This document shows, piece after piece, positions 8,001 to 11,157 of a stretch of 11,157 bases of DNA (within the stretch, counting starts at the first letter, position 1; each line of letters opens with the position of its first letter). The translations under genes were made by a program, and so were the position numbers. The stretch is from Rhodospirillales bacterium (GTDB lineage: Bacteria; Pseudomonadota; Alphaproteobacteria; ATCC43930; CGMCC-115725), in NCBI GenBank assembly GCA_015654725.1, contig JAATGI010000392.1:1-11157 (forward strand), given 5' to 3'. Below the pieces are notes generated by a model. That model was given only the letters and a program-made list of their open reading frames with translations, was not told the DNA's origin and did not search any database.

Positions 8001-8226
8001 CAAGCCCGGGGGCCGGCGCGGGTGCCGATTCGGGAGCGGCAGCCGCGACGCCCCCCTCGGCGATCGCCTTCAACAGCCGGCGGCGATGGCCGAGCGACAG
8101 GCCGAGCTTTTCCAAATCGGGTTCGGTCAGCTCCGGCAAAATGTCGAGATCGATGTCGTTCGCTTCGAACGCATCGGCATACTGCTCGAGCTTGTTGCGG
8201 CGCAGCCAGTCGCGAAGATCGCTCAT
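5032..8226 (-). CDS. SAM-domain / class III nucleotidyl cyclase / AAA-type ATPase / TPR protein
   Basis: A 1064-residue cytoplasmic multidomain signalling protein. In order: a SAM domain (about 4-58, LRDWLRRNKLEQYADAFEAN), an Ala/Pro linker (59-83), a class III adenylate/guanylate cyclase domain (about 84-245), a STAND/AAA-like ATPase with Walker A GEAGIGKS (312-319) and Walker B VLLVLED (436-442), and a helical TPR-like region to the C-terminus. Cyclase residues are intact: metal-binding Asp94 and Asp138, Lys134, and transition-state Asn212 and Arg216. The position that is Asp in classical adenylate cyclases is Ser205, as in class IIIb enzymes. A conserved-looking His/Cys-rich stretch lies at 840-859. 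The start at 8226 overlaps the amidohydrolase stop (ATGA); upstream in-frame sequence to 8448 is arginine-rich antisense of that gene and is rejected. It probably makes cAMP in response to an unknown signal; ATP rather than GTP use is inferred. Confidence 0.93.
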   Translation of the reverse strand: MSDLRDWLRRNKLEQYADAFEANDIDLDILPELTEPDLEKLGLSLGHRRRLLKAIAEGGVAAAAPESAPAPAPGLDPGGSSDAERRQVTVMFCDLVGSTALSGAIDPEHLGALIRRYQDIAAGAIGRFGGFVAKFMGDGILAYFGFPRAFEDAAERAVRAALAIVAEVGGIARPDGKPLEARIGIATGLVVVGEIIGAGASQERSIVGETPNLAARLQALAAPDTILISETTQHLLGGLFELDVTGPHELKGFAGLVPAWRVRGEASVESRFAAIHAGRNLPLIGRAHEMGLLLDRWRLARSGEGQIVTVIGEAGIGKSRSIEALQEVLAGEPHARIHLQCSPYYSDSALHPVIQHLARAARFAAADSPGARIEKLGALFAHRAASDAAAIPLLADLLSIPSAPAVPGSLTPAQRKAATIALLVDEIVRLGETDPVLLVLEDAHWIDATTLELTTRLADSIGAARLFAVVTGRPDFAPPWFARPHATLLTLGRLGRADCAQLVAGVAAAHGLSAETVAAIVAKTDGVPLFVEELTKSVMEAASEDTVPATLKDSLMARLDRLGEAREVAQIAAVIGRQFAFALLDAVALKPGAELEAALAKLIAAGIVFPEGRGVERGFMFKHALVRDAAYDSLLLSRRREWHERIARALEERFPEIAANEPEVLAYHFGEAGQAARACDYRLKAGDRAASRSAYREAIAHYNAGIAEAEKLPDADEAKRRQLALLLKLGPACNVILGGQSAEFERVYRRAAEIGAALQDHPATYKAKWGLWFNANLGRKTAQARDRAAEMITLARQSNDGDLLLEGYHCGWSTAYFRGDLATCREWARIGIETYDIERHRHLGPAFGGHDPGVCASCCDGPTLSMTGDLEGASAAMMRAMALAQALDHPFSLAHAYTQGTATYQVAGDRAATAEWAARTVALCEKYDFRGYLAGGLLMRAWAGASANNCKKEVAFVERSIEQAVAVGPTAQQYFGLAGEVMMIGGRHREALALLDRGIAANEERDVGFYIAEIHRLRGLCLLALDRANKDEARRAFTTARDIAKQQGAVIFERRAETALADLA
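7992..8012. repeat. CCCGGG-type palindrome inside the cyclase linker
   Basis: CCCCCGGG at 7992-7999 and CCCGGGGG at 8005-8012 form a perfect eight-base inverted repeat around TCAAG. On the coding strand it reads through as PGLDPGG at residues 73-79, in the Ala/Pro-rich linker between SAM and cyclase domains. The same core (CCCGGGTCAAGCCCGGG) is familiar as a dispersed intergenic repeat in alphaproteobacteria. This copy keeps the frame open. Confidence 0.65.
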
Positions 8227-9176
8227 GCCACGGCGAGGCGGGGAAAGAGCCGGCGCGCGTTGCCGTCGGCAATGGCGGCGCGCTCTTCGTCGGTGAACAG
8301 GTTCGAGCGGCCGAGAAATTCGACGAAGCCGGCGATCGCCGGCTCCGGCGTGAACGGGAAATCGGCGCCGAACAGGATCTGGGTGATCGGCACGAGTTGG
8401 CGCAAGCTCGGGATCGCATGCGCGTTTGCCGAACCGGCGGTGTCGCAATAGAAGCGCCGCATCTCGGCGAACGCCTCGGCCGGGTCCATGACGCTGGCGC
8501 TGAGCCGGTTGCGGCCGACGATGCGCTGCACCAGGAACGGCAAGGTGCCGCCGGCATGGGGCAGAATGAATTTGATCTCGGGGCAGCGTTTGGTCGTGCC
8601 CGAGAACACGAGATTGACGGCGGCGCGCGTGGTGTCGAAGGGGAATTCGATCACCGGCGCCGGCCGTCCCATCGCCAGCGCCTCGAAACAGGCGGGCGAG
8701 GTCGGGTGCAGAAAGACCACCGATTTGCGCCGATTAAGTTCGTCAAAGACCGGATCGAGCCGCGGATCGCCCAGATAAATACCATTTATGTTCGTCATCA
8801 TCACGACGCCGTCGGCGCCCAGCCGGTCGAAGGCGTAAGCGATCTCGGCGAGCGACGCCGCGATGTCGGGCAACGGCAAGGTCGCGAACAGGCCGAAGCG
8901 GCCCCGATGCGCGCGGACATAATCGGCGCCGGCCTCGTTCACCGCGCGGGCAAGCCGGTACGCTTTGTCATCCGAAACAAAATGAATGCTCGGCGATGAG
9001 ATCGAGAGCATTTGCGTGGCGATGCCCTGCCGATCCATCATCGCGAGCGAATCCTCGACCTTCCAGCTCGGCACCGGAATCCCGCCATCGAGCTCGCGCA
9101 GACCCGCCTCGCGCAGCGCGTCGTAATAGACCGGCGGCAGGAAATGAGCGTGGACATCGATACGGCCGGAACTCAT
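8223..9176 (-). CDS. Amidohydrolase-2 family (ACMSD-like) metal-dependent hydrolase or decarboxylase
   Basis: A 317-residue TIM-barrel enzyme of the family containing 2-amino-3-carboxymuconate-6-semialdehyde decarboxylase and gamma-resorcylate decarboxylase. Expected metal and catalytic residues are present: His9 and His11 in HAHFLP, His157 in HPTSP, His207 in PHAGG and Asp272 in GADFPF. There is no signal peptide. Family members hydrolyse or decarboxylate small aromatic or semialdehyde acids using a divalent metal; the substrate here cannot be read from sequence. Start (9176) and stop (8223) both overlap neighbouring genes as ATGA, the first with the EVE gene and the second with the cyclase, and no good ribosome binding site is seen, so translational coupling is likely. 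The Rieske ferredoxin at the end of the run could point to a ring-oxidation pathway, but no oxygenase is present in the window. Confidence 0.92.
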   Translation of the reverse strand: MSSGRIDVHAHFLPPVYYDALREAGLRELDGGIPVPSWKVEDSLAMMDRQGIATQMLSISSPSIHFVSDDKAYRLARAVNEAGADYVRAHRGRFGLFATLPLPDIAASLAEIAYAFDRLGADGVVMMTNINGIYLGDPRLDPVFDELNRRKSVVFLHPTSPACFEALAMGRPAPVIEFPFDTTRAAVNLVFSGTTKRCPEIKFILPHAGGTLPFLVQRIVGRNRLSASVMDPAEAFAEMRRFYCDTAGSANAHAIPSLRQLVPITQILFGADFPFTPEPAIAGFVEFLGRSNLFTDEERAAIADGNARRLFPRLAVA

Positions 9177-9586
9177 GATTTGACGCCGGCCATCTTAGCG
9201 ACGAGTTTCCATTCCTCGGGCGATACCGGCGAGACCGATAGGCGGCCTTCGCGGACGAGACGCATTTGCGCCAGCTTGGGCTCGGCCTTGATCGCGGCCA
9301 ACGTTACCGGCGTTGGCACCGGCGCGACGGCCTGGACATCGACCATGACGAACTTGCCGGTCTCGTCGCTGGGATCGGGATAGGATTCCTTGACCACCTC
9401 GCAGACGCCGACGATCCGTCGCTCCTCGCCGGTGTGATAGAAAAAGGCGCTGTCGCCCTTTCTCATCTTGGTCAGGTTAAGCCTGCCCGCGGGGCTGCGC
9501 ACGCCACTCCATTGGGTCTTCTTGTCCTTGACCAACTGGTCCCAGGAATAGACCTCGGGCTCGGTCTTCAAGAGCCAGTAGTTCAT
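9173..9586 (-). CDS. EVE-domain protein (THYN1-like, PUA-fold)
   Basis: A 137-residue single-domain protein. Family marks in order are NYWLLKTEPEVYSW (2-15), W26 followed by GVRSPAGR (28-35), MRKGDSAFFYHTGEERRIVG (41-60) and LVREGRLSVSPVSPEEW (110-126). EVE domains have a PUA-like fold with an aromatic pocket and are thought to bind modified bases in DNA or RNA; they also appear fused to modification-dependent restriction enzymes. This stand-alone form is widespread in proteobacteria and need not be a defence gene. No restriction or modification gene is nearby. The start at 9586 follows a strong GAGGAG at six bases, and the end overlaps the amidohydrolase start by four bases. The exact ligand is unknown. 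Confidence 0.93.
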   Translation of the reverse strand: MNYWLLKTEPEVYSWDQLVKDKKTQWSGVRSPAGRLNLTKMRKGDSAFFYHTGEERRIVGVCEVVKESYPDPSDETGKFVMVDVQAVAPVPTPVTLAAIKAEPKLAQMRLVREGRLSVSPVSPEEWKLVAKMAGVKS

Positions 9587-9588
9587 GG

Positions 9589-10389
9589 TTATCTCCTCGC
9601 CACGAAGAATATTCGCCGGAAGGGAAAGAGCGTGATGCCGTCGCCGCGTTTGGGATAGGCCTCGGCGAGACGCGCGGCCAATTCATCCTCGAAAGCCGGC
9701 CGCTCGGCCTCGGCGAGCCGGTCGAGTGTGGGCCGCAAGATCGAGCCTTTGATCCATTCCAGCACCGGCCGTTCGCCCGAAAGCACCGTGGTGTAGACCG
9801 TCTGCCACAGATCGATGCCGCCCGAAGCGAACGGCGCCATCACGCCGTAATAGAATTCCGGCGCCGCCACCAGATCGTCGCGCAAACTGCCGCCCGGCCC
9901 GGTTAGGGGCCCGAGCTTCGCCCTATAGCGCGGCTCCAGCGCGAGTTCGCGTATGAGCGTGTGGGACGGCTCGTGGAAATTCGCCGGCATCTGCACCGCG
10001 AGCACGCCGCCTGACACGAGTTGCGTCAGTAAATGCGGGAACAGCCGCGCATGGTCCGGCAGCCAATGGAGCGTCGCGTTGGAATAGATCAGCGCCGCCG
10101 GCTCCGGTGCCGACCAGCCGGCGATATCGGCTTCAAGCCAGGAGAGGTTGGTCGGGGTCGGCTTCCCTTGAGCCTTACGCAGCATGTCGGGCGAATGATC
10201 GAGCGCCACCAGTTTGCGCTCGGACCAACGCGCCGCGATGGCGCGGGCATGATCGCCGGTACCGCAGCCGAGATCGTAGAGCACGCCCGGCGGCAATTCG
10301 CCCACCCGCGCCAACAATTCGAAACCCGGGCGCAGCCGCGCATCGCCGAATTTGAGATATTGCGCGGGATTCCAGGCGGCACTGTCCAT
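9589..10389 (-). CDS. tam: Trans-aconitate 2-methyltransferase-like SAM-dependent methyltransferase
   Basis: A 266-residue class I methyltransferase, near the usual 250-260 of Tam (EC 2.1.1.144), which methylates trans-aconitate, an inhibitor of the citric-acid cycle. The family N-terminus WNPAQYLKFGDARLRPGFEL is at residues 6-25, the S-adenosylmethionine loop DLGCGTG at 39-45, and the second acidic residue at Asp64 (VALDHS). NATLHWLPDH, VQMPANFHEPSH and PVLEWIKGSILRP are typical of Tam rather than generic methyltransferases. No signal peptide, so cytoplasmic. The start at 10389 has GAGG six bases upstream; in-frame sequence to 10494 is not conserved-looking and is left out. It is the first gene of the minus-strand run, with two bases before the EVE gene. 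The substrate is inferred from family resemblance only. Confidence 0.87.
   Translation of the reverse strand: MDSAAWNPAQYLKFGDARLRPGFELLARVGELPPGVLYDLGCGTGDHARAIAARWSERKLVALDHSPDMLRKAQGKPTPTNLSWLEADIAGWSAPEPAALIYSNATLHWLPDHARLFPHLLTQLVSGGVLAVQMPANFHEPSHTLIRELALEPRYRAKLGPLTGPGGSLRDDLVAAPEFYYGVMAPFASGGIDLWQTVYTTVLSGERPVLEWIKGSILRPTLDRLAEAERPAFEDELAARLAEAYPKRGDGITLFPFRRIFFVARR
9593..9598 (-). promoter_or_regulatory. Strong ribosome binding site of the EVE gene within the 3' end of tam
   Basis: GAGGAG on the minus strand lies six bases before the ATG at 9586 and inside the last codons of the methyltransferase gene. It is the strongest Shine-Dalgarno in the five-gene run. The next two genes rely on stop-start overlap instead. 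Confidence 0.7.
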
Positions 10390-10575
10390 GGCGGGCCTCG
10401 GGCCTAAGAGCCGCAATCCTATTGTTCCTTGGCCCCTGCCGATAGCAGGATTGAAAATAACAACACGGATTCGTATTTGAAAGATAAATGACAATTTTCG
10501 ATTGGGAATCCGGTATTGGCAGGGCGCGGCGCGGCGCGTAGAGTCGCCCGCGACACAATTTGGCGAGGTTTCGGC
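10390..10575. promoter_or_regulatory. Divergent control region between tam and the siroheme gene
   Basis: These 186 bases should hold the promoter of the five-gene minus-strand run and that of the plus-strand siroheme gene. The middle (about 10446-10510) is AT-rich. A plus-strand promoter candidate is TTGAAA at 10451-10456, a 17-base spacer and TATTTG at 10474-10479. Inverted repeats are CAATCCT (10414-10420) with AGGATTG (10447-10453), and CGGATTC (10466-10472) with GAATCCG (10506-10512). A short hairpin CCTGC/GCAGG lies at 10435-10449, and GCGCG occurs three times in tandem at 10524-10538. No recognised riboswitch or named regulator site could be assigned. Confidence 0.4.
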
Positions 10576-11157
10576 ATGTTGCCGGTGATGCTCGATCTGT
10601 CGCGGCTGCCGACACTCTTGGTTGGCGACGGCGCCGCCGCGTCAAAGCGGCTGCGCCTTCTCGACGATGCCGGGGTGGCGCGGCTTCGCGTCCATGCCGT
10701 CGATCCGAGCGCGGCGCTGGCGAGCGCTGCCGGAGACCGGCTGGTGCGGCGCTTGCCGAGCGAGGAGGAAATCGCGGCTTCGCGCCTCGTGCTCATCAGC
10801 GAGCGTGCCGCGCCCTATGCCGGCGATATCGCCGCGCGCGCCCGCGCGGCCGGCGCGCTCGTGCATATCGAGGACGATCCCGAGCGCTCGGACCTGCACA
10901 TGGTGGCGGTGCTGCGCCGGGGCGAACTGACCATCGCGGTCTCGACCGGCGGCGCCAGTCCCGGCCTCGCGGTTCAAGTGCGGGAATTTCTCGCCGGCCT
11001 GATCGGCCCGGAATGGCGCGGGCGCACGGCGGAGTTGGCGACGCTGCGCCGGCAATGGCGCGCCGACGGTGTCGCCGCCGACGCGCTGCGGCAACGGACC
11101 GAAACCTGGTTGGGGAAAAAGAATTGGCTGGCGCGCGCCGGTGACGAGCCGCGCCGC
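10576..11157 (+). CDS. Siroheme synthase N-terminal-type protein (precorrin-2 dehydrogenase), 3' end outside the window
   Basis: The frame is open for 194 codons to the window end. MLPVMLDLSRLPTLLVGDGA (residues 1-20) is the Rossmann start of the CysG N-terminal / Met8 family, though the glycine motif reads GDGAAASK. LVHIEDDPERSDLHMVAVLR (95-114) and the signature STGGASPG (123-130) follow. Such proteins oxidise precorrin-2 to sirohydrochlorin with NAD+ and may insert iron to give siroheme, the cofactor of assimilatory sulfite and nitrite reductases. The start has GAGG seven bases upstream. The domain alone is usually about 200 residues, so the gene probably ends soon, without the C-terminal methyltransferase domain of full CysG, but that cannot be seen. 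It is divergent from the five-gene run. Sulfite or nitrite reductase genes to the right would fit. Confidence 0.85.
   Translation, partial: MLPVMLDLSRLPTLLVGDGAAASKRLRLLDDAGVARLRVHAVDPSAALASAAGDRLVRRLPSEEEIAASRLVLISERAAPYAGDIAARARAAGALVHIEDDPERSDLHMVAVLRRGELTIAVSTGGASPGLAVQVREFLAGLIGPEWRGRTAELATLRRQWRADGVAADALRQRTETWLGKKNWLARAGDEPRR

Noticed and set aside
5032..8226. STAND-type antiphage (Avs-like) protein because of the ATPase plus TPR layout
   Set aside because: The SAM plus class III cyclase N-terminus and the linked TPR region match a common chromosomal signalling family, and no effector nuclease or protease domain is seen.
8227..8448. 74-residue N-terminal extension of the cyclase
   Set aside because: It overlaps the amidohydrolase 3' end out of frame and is arginine-rich. 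The ATGA overlap at 8223-8226 places the start just before the SAM domain.
5944..8451. 835-codon open frame on the plus strand, antisense to the cyclase gene
   Set aside because: Arginine-, histidine- and glutamine-rich with no recognisable domain. It mirrors a gene with intact catalytic motifs and is the usual shadow of GC-rich coding DNA.
9173..9586. EVE gene as part of a phage-defence island
   Set aside because: No nuclease, methylase or helicase is nearby, and the neighbours are metabolic or signalling genes.

Overview
The window is GC-rich, densely coding DNA with an alphaproteobacterial character. Support comes from a bacterial homospermidine synthase, a SAM-cyclase-ATPase-TPR protein of the kind common in Rhizobiales and Rhodospirillales, a rubrerythrin / Fe-S protein / DUF3501 gene trio, and two families of GC-rich palindromic repeats seen in many alphaproteobacteria. 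I cannot place it to genus. No rRNA, tRNA, CRISPR array, integrase or insertion sequence is visible, so this looks like ordinary chromosome rather than an island.

Layout. (1) 3-2378, plus strand: the 3' part of a rubrerythrin gene, a palindromic repeat, a two-cluster Fe-S / cysteine-rich-domain protein, and a DUF3501 protein whose start overlaps the previous stop (ATGA). These probably form an oxidative-stress or electron-transfer module. (2) 2425-2964, minus strand: a secreted SH3-domain protein, divergent from (3) 3112-4530, plus strand: homospermidine synthase, with all the active-site residues I can recall for this enzyme. (4) 4531-4694: an AT-richer convergent gap holding two small inverted repeats and a possible 25-codon ORF. 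(5) 10389-4695, minus strand: a tightly packed five-gene run, in transcription order a trans-aconitate methyltransferase-like protein, an EVE-domain protein, an ACMSD-type amidohydrolase, a 1064-residue SAM-cyclase-ATPase-TPR protein and a small Rieske ferredoxin. Junctions are +2, -4, -4 and +4 nt, so co-transcription is very likely. (6) 10390-10575: a divergent control region. (7) 10576 to the window end, plus strand: the N-terminal domain type of siroheme synthase (precorrin-2 dehydrogenase), open at the edge.

How the parts may work together. The rubrerythrin trio combines a diiron peroxidase-type protein with an Fe-S protein that could be its electron donor. The five-gene run joins a cyclic-nucleotide signalling protein to small-molecule enzymes (methyltransferase, metal-dependent hydrolase/decarboxylase) and a Rieske electron carrier; their common purpose is unknown. 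The siroheme enzyme suggests sulfite or nitrite reductase genes just beyond the right edge. No wholly new system is evident. The least-explained items are the cyclase operon, the Fe-S/DUF3501 pair, a palindromic repeat lying inside the cyclase reading frame, and the small ORF at 4602.
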